DNA of 64,000 nt, taken from the NCBI GenBank assembly GCA_964429005.1, contig CAYSAJ010000006.1, positions 1-64,000 on the forward strand, given 5' to 3'. The position numbers were made by a program, and so were the translations under genes. The notes below the pieces were generated by a model that did not search any database, was not told where the DNA came from, and saw only the letters and a list, made by a program, of their open reading frames with translations. Positions 44,222 through 52,972 of the stretch are shown here, piece by piece; position 1 is the stretch's first letter, and the number at the start of each line of letters is the position of its first letter. Source of the stretch: JACRBE01 sp964429005. GTDB lineage: Bacteria > Chlamydiota > Chlamydiia > Chlamydiales > JACRBE01.

Positions 44222-44539
44222 TTACGCTCTAATTTCAATTTCTACACCTGCCGCAACAGGGAGAACTTTAAGTTTGTCAATCGTATCAGATGTTGGATCT
44301 AGAATGTCAAGCATTCTAAGATGTGTTCTCATCTCAAACTGTTCTCTTGATTTACGATCTACGTGAGGAGATCTAAGAACAGTGAAAATCTCTCTTCTTG
44401 TAGGAAGAGGGATAGGACCGATGACACGAGCGCCAGTTCTTTTCGCTGTCTCTACAATATCAGCTGTAGAGCGGTCGAGAAGACGCTGATCATACGCCTT
44501 GAGGCGTATTCGGATTTTTTTTCTTTCTTGTTTAGCCAT
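44222..44539 (-). CDS. rpsJ: 30S ribosomal protein S10
   Basis: 105 aa, standard length. IRIRLKAYDQRLLDRSTADIVETAKRTGA, GPIPLPTRREIFTVLRSPHVDRKSREQFEMRTHLR are textbook S10. Last gene of rpsL-rpsG-fusA-rpsJ; this linkage, without tuf, is the chlamydial arrangement (CT439-CT436). Confidence 0.98.
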   Translation of the reverse strand: MAKQERKKIRIRLKAYDQRLLDRSTADIVETAKRTGARVIGPIPLPTRREIFTVLRSPHVDRKSREQFEMRTHLRMLDILDPTSDTIDKLKVLPVAAGVEIEIRA

Positions 44540-44561
44540 AAACAGTATTGCTCTTCTTTAT

Positions 44562-46652
44562 TTATTTTTTCATAATTTCTTCTTGAACTTTGTTGGGCAC
44601 TTTCTCGAAGTGAGAAGGTTCCATCGTATAAGTAGCACGCCCTGAGCTGAGAGATCTCAGTGTCGTAGAGTATCCAAACATTTCGCTAAGTGGTACTTCA
44701 GCATCAACGATGGTGACCCCAGTTTGGTTAGACTGGTTCAAAATTCTACCTCTACGTCTGTTAATATCTCCCATCACATCTCCAAGGAAGTCCTCAGGAG
44801 TTGTTACGTTCACTTTCATGATCGGTTCAAGGATGATTGGTTGAGCTTTTTTCGCTGCATCTTTAAGGGCCATCGAACCGCAAATCTTAAATGCCATCTC
44901 ACTTGAATCCACCTCGTGGTAAGACCCATAGACGATGTCTACTTTGATGTCGACAAGGTTATAACCTGCAAGAACACCCGTTGTAAGACCATCTTGGACC
45001 CCTTTGATGACCGCAGGGATAAATTCTCTTGGAATTGTTCCTCCAACGATCTTGCTTTCAACAACGTTTCCTTTGCCTTTCTCGTTAGGATAGATTTCAA
45101 GGCAAACGTGAGCGTATTGACCTTTACCACCAGACTGTTTGACATATTTTGTCTCAGATTTAGATGGTGAAGTGATCGTTTCTTTGTAAGAAACTTGAGG
45201 AGCGCCAACGTTAGCATCAACACCGAATTCACGGAACATACGGTCTTTAAGAATTTCAAGGTGAAGTTCTCCCATCCCTGAAATGATCGTTTGTCCTGTT
45301 TCTTCGTTTGTTGTTACACGGAAAGTGGGATCTTCTTCAGAAAGAGAGGAAAGAGCTATAGAAAGCTTTTCTCTATCACCTTTCGATTTAGGCTCAATCG
45401 CCATCGAAATTACAGGTTCTGGGAATTCCATTTTCTCAAGAAGAAGAGGATTGTTTTCTGCGCAGAGTGTATCACCAGTTGTAGAGTACTTAAGACCGAT
45501 ACAAGCAGCGATGTCACCTGTAAAGAATACATCACGATCTTTTCTGATGTTTGCGTGCATCTCAAGTACTCGAGAAATTCTTTCTCTCTTGTCTTTAGTT
45601 GTGTTCAGAAGAGAAGCGCCTTTTTCAAGTGTTCCTGCGTAGATTCTAATAAATGTAAGACGTCCCACATAAGGGTCTGACATTACTTTGAACGCAAGAG
45701 CAGCGAGAGGGCTCTTATCATCTGGTTCGATTGTCATTTCTTCGTTTGTCTTGATGTTGATCCCTTTAATGAGACCACGATCAATTGGCGATGGCATCCA
45801 GCGAACTACAGCATCAAGCAAAGGTTGGATCCCTTTGTTTTTAAAAGCTGTACCACAAAGAACAGGATAAATTTTATTTGCGCAAACACCTTTACGAATC
45901 GCTTCATGAATTTCATCATCTGATAAAGCTTCTGGAGTTTCCAAGACTTTCATCATGAAATCTTCATTTTCTTCATCAATTGTTGCAAGCTCTTCTAAGA
46001 GTTTTGAGCGTAGGTTAACACAAGCTTCTTTGATGTCTGCAGGAATTTCTTCAAGGTCATAAGCAGCGCCCATCGTTTCGTCATTGAAAACATAAGCTTT
46101 CATCGTAATGAGGTCGACCATCCCTTTAAAGCCCCCTTCAGATCCGATAGGATGTTGAAGAGCTACAGCGTTAGCGCCAAGTTTTTTCTTGATGCTTTCG
46201 ATGCACATAAAGTAATCGCCACCAACACGGTCCATTTTGTTAATGAACGCAATACGTGGGACTTTGTATTTGTTAGCTTGTCGCCATACAGTTTCAGATT
46301 GAGGTTGAACTCCATCTACCGCGCTGAATACAGCTACAGCACCGTCAAGAACACGAAGAGATCTTTCAACTTCGATGGTAAAGTCAACGTGTCCTGGAGT
46401 ATCGATAAGATTGATTTTACTATCTTTCCAGTAAACAGTTGTTGCCGCAGAAGTAATTGTAATTCCACGTTCTTTTTCTTGTTCCATGAAGTCCATTGTG
46501 GCAGCGCCTTCGTGAACTTCACCGATTTTGTGGGATCTACCGGTATAAAATAGAATTCTTTCCGATACAGTTGTTTTACCTGCGTCAATATGGGCCATAA
46601 TCCCAATATTGCGCACTTTGTCTAAACGATCCTTAGGGTCTCTTTCGGCCAT
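44562..46652 (-). CDS. fusA: Translation elongation factor G
   Basis: 696 aa, five-domain GTPase that drives translocation and, with RRF, ribosome recycling. G1 AHIDAGKTTVSERILFYTG, switch region EKERGITITSAATT, DTPGHVDF, NKMDRVGGDY. The C-terminal domain is intact (VNVTTPEDFLGDVMGDINRRRG). Twenty-two bases separate it from rpsJ and 18 from rpsG. Confidence 0.98.
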   Translation of the reverse strand: MAERDPKDRLDKVRNIGIMAHIDAGKTTVSERILFYTGRSHKIGEVHEGAATMDFMEQEKERGITITSAATTVYWKDSKINLIDTPGHVDFTIEVERSLRVLDGAVAVFSAVDGVQPQSETVWRQANKYKVPRIAFINKMDRVGGDYFMCIESIKKKLGANAVALQHPIGSEGGFKGMVDLITMKAYVFNDETMGAAYDLEEIPADIKEACVNLRSKLLEELATIDEENEDFMMKVLETPEALSDDEIHEAIRKGVCANKIYPVLCGTAFKNKGIQPLLDAVVRWMPSPIDRGLIKGINIKTNEEMTIEPDDKSPLAALAFKVMSDPYVGRLTFIRIYAGTLEKGASLLNTTKDKRERISRVLEMHANIRKDRDVFFTGDIAACIGLKYSTTGDTLCAENNPLLLEKMEFPEPVISMAIEPKSKGDREKLSIALSSLSEEDPTFRVTTNEETGQTIISGMGELHLEILKDRMFREFGVDANVGAPQVSYKETITSPSKSETKYVKQSGGKGQYAHVCLEIYPNEKGKGNVVESKIVGGTIPREFIPAVIKGVQDGLTTGVLAGYNLVDIKVDIVYGSYHEVDSSEMAFKICGSMALKDAAKKAQPIILEPIMKVNVTTPEDFLGDVMGDINRRRGRILNQSNQTGVTIVDAEVPLSEMFGYSTTLRSLSSGRATYTMEPSHFEKVPNKVQEEIMKK

Positions 46653-46670
46653 TGTGAATTATTCCTTGCG

Positions 46671-47144
46671 TTACCATTTATAGTGAGCAAAAGCTTTGTT
46701 AGCTTCAGCCATACGGTGAGTGTCATCTTTCTTTTTAATCGTAGCGCCTTGGTTGCTATAGCAGTCGGCTAGCTCAAGAGAGAGTCCTTCTTCCATAGAG
46801 CGACCAGCTTTGGCTCTAGCGTGAGTGATAATCCACTTCATCGCCATCGCTGCGCGTCTTTCGCCAGGAATTTCGATAGGTACTTGGTAAGTTGCTCCGC
46901 CGATTCTTCTTGATTTGACTTCAAGGTGAGGTTTTGCGTTTTCAAGAGCTTGTTCAAAAGCTTGAAGGGGGTCTTCGGCGTTAATTCTTTTTGCAAATCG
47001 ATCAATAGCGCCATAAACTAGTTTTGTCGCAATCGATTTTTTTCCGTCGAGCATAACTCGGTTGATAAATTTGGCCACAACTTGGCTTTGAAATCTTTCG
47101 TCGGGAGCCGTGAGGCGCTTAGGCGCTCTGTGTCTTCTGGACAT
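46671..47144 (-). CDS. rpsG: 30S ribosomal protein S7
   Basis: 157 aa. FINRVMLDGKKSIATKLVYGAID, ENAKPHLEVKSRRIGGATYQVPIE and RRAAMAMKWI are diagnostic. Position in the str operon confirms it. Confidence 0.98.
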   Translation of the reverse strand: MSRRHRAPKRLTAPDERFQSQVVAKFINRVMLDGKKSIATKLVYGAIDRFAKRINAEDPLQAFEQALENAKPHLEVKSRRIGGATYQVPIEIPGERRAAMAMKWIITHARAKAGRSMEEGLSLELADCYSNQGATIKKKDDTHRMAEANKAFAHYKW

Positions 47145-47163
47145 GTAAATTTAATCCTTTATG

Positions 47164-47535
47164 TTACTTAGGTTTCTTTGCACCGTATTTTGAACGGCTT
47201 TGCTTACGATCTTTAACAGCGGCGCAATCGAGTGTACCTCGAACAATGTGGTAACGAACCCCTGGCAAGTCTTTTACTCTTCCGCCACGGACGAGTACGA
47301 TGCTGTGCTCTTGGAGGTTGTGTCCTTCACCGCCGATGTAAGCGATTACTTCCTGACCATTAGATAGACGAACCCAAGCTACTTTTCTAAGAGCAGAGTT
47401 CGGTTTTTTAGGAGTTTTTGTTTTAACTTGTAAGCAAACACCTCGTCTCTGAGGGCATTCGTTCAATGCTGGGGATTTGCTACGTCTAACCTTGTCTGTA
47501 CGAGGTTTCTTCACTAACTGATTAATGGTTGGCAT
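47164..47535 (-). CDS. rpsL: 30S ribosomal protein S12
   Basis: 123 aa. KTPKKPNSALRKVAWVRLSNGQEV and YIGGEGHNLQEHSIVLVRGGRVKDLPGVRYH are intact, with the lysines whose mutation gives streptomycin resistance in other bacteria unchanged. First gene of the str operon. Confidence 0.98.
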   Translation of the reverse strand: MPTINQLVKKPRTDKVRRSKSPALNECPQRRGVCLQVKTKTPKKPNSALRKVAWVRLSNGQEVIAYIGGEGHNLQEHSIVLVRGGRVKDLPGVRYHIVRGTLDCAAVKDRKQSRSKYGAKKPK

Positions 47536-47647
47536 TCGAGATGGTCTCCTTTATGGTTGAGATACACCCTTCTAAAACCAAAATAGAAGGAATGGAAAAT
47601 TGCCAATGGGGGAGATTTTATCTTTTTTTGAATTAAACCACAAGCGC

Positions 47648-47680
47648 AAGAGGGATTTTCCAATTAGGAAAATCCCTCTT
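47648..47680. terminator. Long hairpin downstream of the AAA+ gene
   Basis: 14-bp perfect stem AAGAGGGATTTTCC/GGAAAATCCCTCTT with loop AATTA. It follows the minus-strand AAA+ gene end. The T-tail is short in both directions, so termination efficiency is uncertain. Confidence 0.6.
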
Positions 47681-47709
47681 TAAAGAATAATAAAAATTTT
47701 ACTAATTTA

Positions 47710-49818
47710 TTAAGCCGTCGCTGCTCCTAGGGGCATGCTTCCGCCTCCTGCTTGGAGCCCAGCATGAGTGGCTCCCGCTGATGCTGCAACGACAGCGCTT
47801 GCAGCATCAGCTTCTGCTGGGTCAGCGCTTCTATGTTCCGGATCGCCTGCTCTTAAAGAAGGGTTTCTTTTTAATTTATCACGAATTTCTTGAATAGTTT
47901 CCCGGGTTGCTTCTTCAACCATGTCTTTTGTAATCATCACTTGAAATGCAGCCTGCCCCCCAAGAGTCTCTAATTGTCTTTCTATTGTAGGAATCAATCC
48001 GGCACTCAGAGCAAGGTAATGAGCTTGAGCCGCAGCTGATGGGTGAGAGCCAGGCTTTCCAAGAGCAATTGTAGCTTCGCATTGTTTGATTTTTGCAAGG
48101 GCTAGGCATTGACGAAGAACCTGGATTCTTTCTCGCAATGCTTGATTAGTTGTGAGCTCACTTTCTTTTGCAGCTATCACGTCTAGAGTCCCTGGTATGG
48201 TGTCTGGAAGTGACGGGGCGCCTGCCTCTTCGCTAACTGCTCCTGCTGCGTGTTCAGCGTCAGCTCCCACGCCTACACCTGCTTCTGCTGCTGGTTCAGC
48301 GGGAGTGGATTCAATTCCCCACAGGCTTGAGCTTGTTAAGCTAGCAGATTGCAGCGCGGCTAGGTGAGTTCTTAACTGATCAAGCTGAGTTTGAATAACG
48401 CTCATTTGCGCTGATGAGGTTTTGCGAATGCATTTTTCAAGAATTTGCATAGCAAGTAGTGGTTGAGCTACTTTACCTATGATAGGAGGCTCTCCATCAG
48501 GAGTTTCTTCAACTTGAGCGTTAGAATAATCAAGGATGTGCTTAAGTGCTCCTTTTTGTACAAGGACGTGTTCTGGTTGCTGAAGTAAGGTGTGTGTTAA
48601 TATCGCAAGATTTTCTTCATCAGTTGGAGAATCAAGAGTAATATTTTGCCAGCGACGGCAAAAAGCAGCATCAGGGGCTAAATCTCGATCGTACTCTGAT
48701 TTAGTTGTAATTCCTATTACATATTTGAATGACTCGCTTTTATCTCTTTCCATATAAGTTTTTAATTGCTGCATTAAGGCATTCCCAGCGATCGTGTGTA
48801 CTTCATCGATTACGAGAATAATGTTTTTGGTATGATGACCCATTTGCTCAAGAAGTGTTTTTAAAATGTTAGCACTTCCTGTGATGCTGCTACCTAAAAG
48901 CGTTCCAGCGTTTAAATAAAAGACTTGTTTCCCAGCAAGCTCAGGATATTTTCCTCTAGCTAATTCGTGAGCAAAAGCCATAGCAGTCGTTGTTTTCCCT
49001 GCTCCTGCAAGACCAAGAAGAAGTGGCTGCCTATTTCCTGATCGCAGAGCGTTAGCGATTTGTTCACAATACCTAGATCTTCCTACAGCGTCTGGCAATT
49101 TTCCTTGCTGTATAAGCTCACTCCAATTTGTACAGCGGGGGATTTCTCTGGGGCAGGGTTTAATTTTGGGGTATACAAAGCTAAGGACAATGATCGTAGC
49201 TAAAATCGAACCCAAAATAGCAGCGCCAAGGGCAGGACCTGCGACAGGAATCAACAGTGTTGATAGAGCAGAAAAGCAAATAAGGAGAATGAAGAGTTTT
49301 TGCGCTTTGACCCCTGATTCCATCGGAGATTCAGAAGGTTGGACAAATTCCCTAATTCCGAATACTGAGATCACCCCTTCAAGGCCGCTGAGTAAAGAAT
49401 ACATGATATTTGAAAGGATTCTTTGCATGGTTACGGGAATATGGGGATGTTTGGTTTTCATGAATAATTCTGCATTTGAAAGGCTAGCTTGGGCTTGGCG
49501 AATCGCATCAATAGAAGCGCCTCTTGGATTGAGTCCAGAACTTATTTTATCTAGGGGAAGATATTGTGAAATTCTTTCAAAAGCTACTAATGGATTAGGA
49601 GAGGAGATAAGAAGATCGTTTACTAGAGTTAATAACTCTTGAACTTGAACGGCTGTCATACCAGAAATTCTTGCTTCAAGCTTACATCCAGTTATGTAGC
49701 TCGGCATGTAAGATTGAATGATTGACTGCGCCATTTGTATCGGAGAGCGAGAGTCAGTTCCAAATAATTCAAAGATTGATGTTGGGGCCACAGCGGCTGC
49801 TGCGATAGGTGTTGCCAT
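47710..49818 (-). CDS. Membrane-anchored AAA+ ATPase with ClpA/ClpB D1-like module
   Basis: 702 aa. Residues 1-170 are helical. Two membrane helices lie at about 174-192 and 195-216. Residues 243-470 are a Clp-type AAA+ D1 domain: GRSRYCEQIANAL, Walker A GLAGAGKTT (269-277), Walker B IILVIDEVHTI (333-342), sensor-1-like YVIGITTKSEYDRD, arginine finger region FCRRWQNI. Then a helical and Ala/Glu/Pro-rich tail. No second AAA ring as in ClpB. It has a perfect AAGGAG ribosome-binding site. A remodelling or secretion-related ATPase is plausible; the function is unknown. Confidence 0.8.
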   Translation of the reverse strand: MATPIAAAAVAPTSIFELFGTDSRSPIQMAQSIIQSYMPSYITGCKLEARISGMTAVQVQELLTLVNDLLISSPNPLVAFERISQYLPLDKISSGLNPRGASIDAIRQAQASLSNAELFMKTKHPHIPVTMQRILSNIMYSLLSGLEGVISVFGIREFVQPSESPMESGVKAQKLFILLICFSALSTLLIPVAGPALGAAILGSILATIIVLSFVYPKIKPCPREIPRCTNWSELIQQGKLPDAVGRSRYCEQIANALRSGNRQPLLLGLAGAGKTTTAMAFAHELARGKYPELAGKQVFYLNAGTLLGSSITGSANILKTLLEQMGHHTKNIILVIDEVHTIAGNALMQQLKTYMERDKSESFKYVIGITTKSEYDRDLAPDAAFCRRWQNITLDSPTDEENLAILTHTLLQQPEHVLVQKGALKHILDYSNAQVEETPDGEPPIIGKVAQPLLAMQILEKCIRKTSSAQMSVIQTQLDQLRTHLAALQSASLTSSSLWGIESTPAEPAAEAGVGVGADAEHAAGAVSEEAGAPSLPDTIPGTLDVIAAKESELTTNQALRERIQVLRQCLALAKIKQCEATIALGKPGSHPSAAAQAHYLALSAGLIPTIERQLETLGGQAAFQVMITKDMVEEATRETIQEIRDKLKRNPSLRAGDPEHRSADPAEADAASAVVAASAGATHAGLQAGGGSMPLGAATA

Positions 49819-50005
49819 AAAAATTCTCCTTACATATGACTAATATTATAAAAAATGTCGTATTAAATTAGTTTAATTAAAATATAGTTTATATTGGTTA
49901 ATTAAAGATAATTAGTAGTTTATAATAATAATTTTAAAAACCTGTTTATTTTTTAATTTAAAAGTCCTATGGGGAAGATATGGAAGAAAACCTATAGAGG
50001 TCCTC

Positions 50006-51979
50006 TTGTCTCGTTTTGCCCCGCTTTTTACTATTATGATCGTGTGGTGTGCTGCCATTTTTGGAGAGCCTAGGCCTCTTACCACAAATGATATTAAGCC
50101 TATACTGGCTGAAATGCTCTATTACCATGTTGACTATAAGCAGCTTACGCCTCAGATTGTAGAGAGATCTTTTCGAGTGTTTTTTGACCAGTTTGACCCT
50201 GATAAGACATATCTTCTTCAGGAAGAAGTGGATAAGTATTTAAACCTCTCAGATGACGATCGTATGCAGGTCATCCGCCAGATGATGCAGGATGATTTCC
50301 GCACTTATCAAAACATGATCCTTCTTTGCCAAAAAGCGGTCCAAAGAGAAAGAAATCTTCGAGCTGAAGAAATTAAAAAGCTCGTTAGTGGAAAAACTTT
50401 CAGAGTATCAGAGAAAAACTTATCTATCAGCGACTATCCTAGCTATGCAACATCAGTAGAGGGACTTCGCTCACGTGTTCGTGAAAAGCTAGTTTATCAA
50501 ATTAATGTTGAAGCGATTGATCAAGACCTTAAAAGTTTAAATGAATCTCAACTCTCCCGCCAAATTCAGCTATTAGATCAAAGAGACAGAAGATATGAAA
50601 ATATTTTTCTTTTCCAAAACTACCAAGGCAAGCCAGTCAGCAAAGAAAAGCAAGAGAATATCACCTGTACTCTCATCTTAAAATCATTCGCTCGTAGCTT
50701 AGATGCACACACTGCTTTTTTTAGCCCCGAAGAAGCCACAAGCATGAGAGCTTCTTTGCAAAAACAGTTCAAAGGAATCGGGGTTGTTATTAAAGAAGGA
50801 CTTGAAGGTTCATATATCAGTGATCTAATTCCCGGAGGGCCTGCTGAAAAGTCCCATTTGATTCAAAAAGGAGATATTCTAATCCAAGTTAACGGTAAGA
50901 ATGTCCAAGATGCTCCTTTTGAAGAAGTCCTTGATGCCATCAGCAATAAAGGGCAGGCTAAAGTCAAACTTATTCTCCAAAGAAAAAAAGATTCATCGCC
51001 ACCTCAAATCGTCCATGTTTCCTTAAAAAAAGAAGTGATTGTTATGGACAATGATCGTCTTTCTTTTACTACAGAAAAGGTAGAAGGGGGTGTCATAGGA
51101 AAGATCAATCTTACTTCTTTCTATGATAATGGGGATGGCATTACTGTTGAAAAAGATCTCAGAGAAGCGATTATCAAGATCAAAGAGCAAGGTGAGCTTA
51201 AAGGCCTTGTAATTGACATGAGAAGTAACTCAGGTGGCTTTCTCACTCAAGCTGTGAAAGTTTCTGGACTTTTCATTCCAAAAGGGATCATTGTGATCTC
51301 TAAATATTCTAACGGTGAAGTTCAATACAGCAGAGATTTAGATGGGCGTCTTTACTACGACGGCCCTCTTGTAGTTCTTACATCCAAAGCCTCAGCTTCA
51401 GCAGCAGAGGTCGTAGCCCAAGCGCTGCAAGACTACGGCGTAGCTTTGATTGCAGGGGATGAAAGAACCTATGGTAAAGGCTCGATGCAAATTCAAAACA
51501 TTACCGATGAAGATGCGGAAGCATTTTTTAAAGTGACAGTAGGGCGCTATTACACAATTTCTGGTAGATCTACACAAATTGATGGGGTGATTGCAGACAT
51601 CGTTGTTCCTACCAAATATGCCCCATTTGATATTGGGGAAAAGTATCTTATGTATCCTCTTCCTCGGGATAATTTGGGGTTTTCGTTTCTTGATCAAGAC
51701 AATCTTATGAAGCAATATTCCCAAAAAGATCTTCGACAAATGTTCTCATCTTATTTTCCTAAGCAAGAGCAAAAATGGAAAAAAATCCTTCCTGATCTTC
51801 AGAAGAAAAGCTCTGACAGAATCAGCGGGAATTTGAAATACCAATCATTCCTTATTGAAGCAGAGCGCATCAAAAAAGGACTTCCTCCCGAGCAGAAAAT
51901 CTCAGAACTTGGGGATCTCCAAATAGAAGAAGCCGTGATGATCGTTCGTGATATGATTCAGCTGAGTCCTGGATCATAA
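50006..51979 (+). CDS. Tail-specific protease CtpA/Prc (peptidase S41)
   Basis: 657 aa periplasmic protease, related to Chlamydia CT441 (Tsp), which also sits near rpsL. Signal peptide from the TTG start (AGAGG upstream): MSRFAPLFTIMIVWCAAIFG; ATG 50036 would truncate it. N-terminal domain to about 240, PDZ about 255-330 (GIGVVIKEGLEGSYISDLIPGGPA), then the S41 core with SNSGGFLTQAVKVSG and SKASASAAEV carrying Ser465, and GKGSMQ with Lys491. Both catalytic residues are intact. The end overlaps the convergent gene by 22 bases. Confidence 0.93.
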   Translation: MSRFAPLFTIMIVWCAAIFGEPRPLTTNDIKPILAEMLYYHVDYKQLTPQIVERSFRVFFDQFDPDKTYLLQEEVDKYLNLSDDDRMQVIRQMMQDDFRTYQNMILLCQKAVQRERNLRAEEIKKLVSGKTFRVSEKNLSISDYPSYATSVEGLRSRVREKLVYQINVEAIDQDLKSLNESQLSRQIQLLDQRDRRYENIFLFQNYQGKPVSKEKQENITCTLILKSFARSLDAHTAFFSPEEATSMRASLQKQFKGIGVVIKEGLEGSYISDLIPGGPAEKSHLIQKGDILIQVNGKNVQDAPFEEVLDAISNKGQAKVKLILQRKKDSSPPQIVHVSLKKEVIVMDNDRLSFTTEKVEGGVIGKINLTSFYDNGDGITVEKDLREAIIKIKEQGELKGLVIDMRSNSGGFLTQAVKVSGLFIPKGIIVISKYSNGEVQYSRDLDGRLYYDGPLVVLTSKASASAAEVVAQALQDYGVALIAGDERTYGKGSMQIQNITDEDAEAFFKVTVGRYYTISGRSTQIDGVIADIVVPTKYAPFDIGEKYLMYPLPRDNLGFSFLDQDNLMKQYSQKDLRQMFSSYFPKQEQKWKKILPDLQKKSSDRISGNLKYQSFLIEAERIKKGLPPEQKISELGDLQIEEAVMIVRDMIQLSPGS

Positions 51980-52482
51980 TTTATTTGGCTTGGCAAGTAG
52001 ACTGTAAACTGTCTTTTGTCCCAGTTGAAGTAGCAGTAGTGAAATGGGATAGTTTCAAAGAGTTGTATAAAACTGCTTATCACAAGCAAGGTGACTTTGA
52101 GTAAGCTTGTTTTCCCAAAGATAGGATCAAACTTTCTATTGTAGATATACTTAGAGCAGAGCTTCAGAATTCTTTTGTTGGATGTAGCTAAACCAATCAC
52201 ATAAATAGGCACCGCTAAAATTCCTAAAGAGACTCGAGTCGTTATCTCCGCAAGCATTAATACAGCTATTCCTAAATATGCAAACGAAGTAATTGGGCGG
52301 ACCCATCCTTCAGTTTCGCAGGAATTTTTTTCTCTATAACGATATTCACCATCATAGTTTTTCAACAGACCGTAAGAGTATTTCTGGCTCAGGATTTCTT
52401 TAATCTGCATAAAACACATGTAATATATTTCTTTAGGATCTTTTATATCACGACCGTCTCTACGAGCAAACCAGAAAAGCAA
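51958..52482 (-). CDS. Unrecognised membrane protein
   Basis: 174 aa from a TTG start; the frame is open further upstream and the true start is unclear (in-frame ATGs at about residues 22 and 25). Hydrophobic spans at about 65-85 (ITSFAYLGIAVLMLAEIT) and 85-102 (VSLGILAVPIYVIGLA), and a third near 125-142 (SLLKVTLLVISSFIQLF). Conserved family not recognised. It lies tail-to-tail with ctpA and just upstream of tRNA-Phe on the other strand. Confidence 0.6.
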   Translation of the reverse strand: MLFWFARRDGRDIKDPKEIYYMCFMQIKEILSQKYSYGLLKNYDGEYRYREKNSCETEGWVRPITSFAYLGIAVLMLAEITTRVSLGILAVPIYVIGLATSNKRILKLCSKYIYNRKFDPIFGKTSLLKVTLLVISSFIQLFETIPFHYCYFNWDKRQFTVYLPSQINYDPGLS

Positions 52483-52540
52483 TTCTTTAAAAATCGTTGT
52501 GATTAATCCTCTTTCTCTATATTGTATTATCTCATGTTGC

Positions 52541-52613
<73 letters not shown>

Positions 52614-52617
52614 CTTG

Positions 52618-52648
52618 GGCGGGTACTTTTATCCGCCTTTTCTTTTTT
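52618..52648 (+). terminator. Terminator after tRNA-Phe
   Basis: Stem GGCGG/CCGCC with a 10-base loop followed by TTTTCTTTTTT. Confidence 0.75.
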
Positions 52649-52810
52649 ATAAGACCAAAATTTTAATTTCTGAATTTGTCCAAATCTTTTGAGTTAATTG
52701 CTAAATAATTGGTTTTCTTAAATTAATTCAAATAAAATCAATTATTTTTTGAAAATCAGGATTTTTCTTGCAATATTCCGCTGGGGTGGGGTACACCAAG
52801 ATTAAGAAGT

Positions 52811-52834
52811 AGATAAGGTGGCGCCCCTTTATCT
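52811..52834. promoter_or_regulatory. 24-base near-perfect palindrome, candidate operator
   Basis: Eleven of twelve position pairs match (one as G-T); the arms are AGATAAGG and CCTTTATCT-like, with a GGCGCC core. It is 21 bases upstream of the small ORF at 52856 and just ahead of its ribosome-binding site, in a position where a dimeric regulator or a hairpin could control expression. It has no T-run, so it is not an intrinsic terminator. The stretch 52649-52810 before it is AT-rich with no gene seen. Confidence 0.45.
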
Positions 52835-52855
52835 GCTCATTCACAGGAGGAATCC

Positions 52856-52966
52856 ATGAGTAATAATAGAATAGTTAACGAGATATCGTCTAAAAATCAA
52901 AGCCTCTCCATCAATTCAGCTGCGGCCCTCTTCAAATATCATAGGAAAAGCTCCATTAAGTCCTAA
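52856..52966 (+). CDS. Small ORF (36 aa) with a strong ribosome-binding site
   Basis: The ATG is preceded by AGGAGGA at 52846-52852, the strongest Shine-Dalgarno sequence seen in the window. The product is short, Ser/Asn/Lys-rich and basic (about MSNNRIVNEISSKNQSLS... to HRKSSIKS), without a signal peptide or membrane span. It ends 6 bases before the convergent obgE stop. A palindrome lies just upstream. It may be a real small protein, a regulatory peptide, or the remnant of a longer gene; no homologue recognised. Confidence 0.5.
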   Translation: MSNNRIVNEISSKNQSLSINSAAALFKYHRKSSIKS

Positions 52967-52972
52967 GGGACT

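Noticed and set aside
45283..45680. Long open frames antisense to fusA
   Set aside because: Shadow frames of a highly conserved gene; no start signals.
44222..47535. Absence of tuf from the str operon as a novelty
   Set aside because: This is the normal chlamydial arrangement rpsL-rpsG-fusA-rpsJ, so not unusual.
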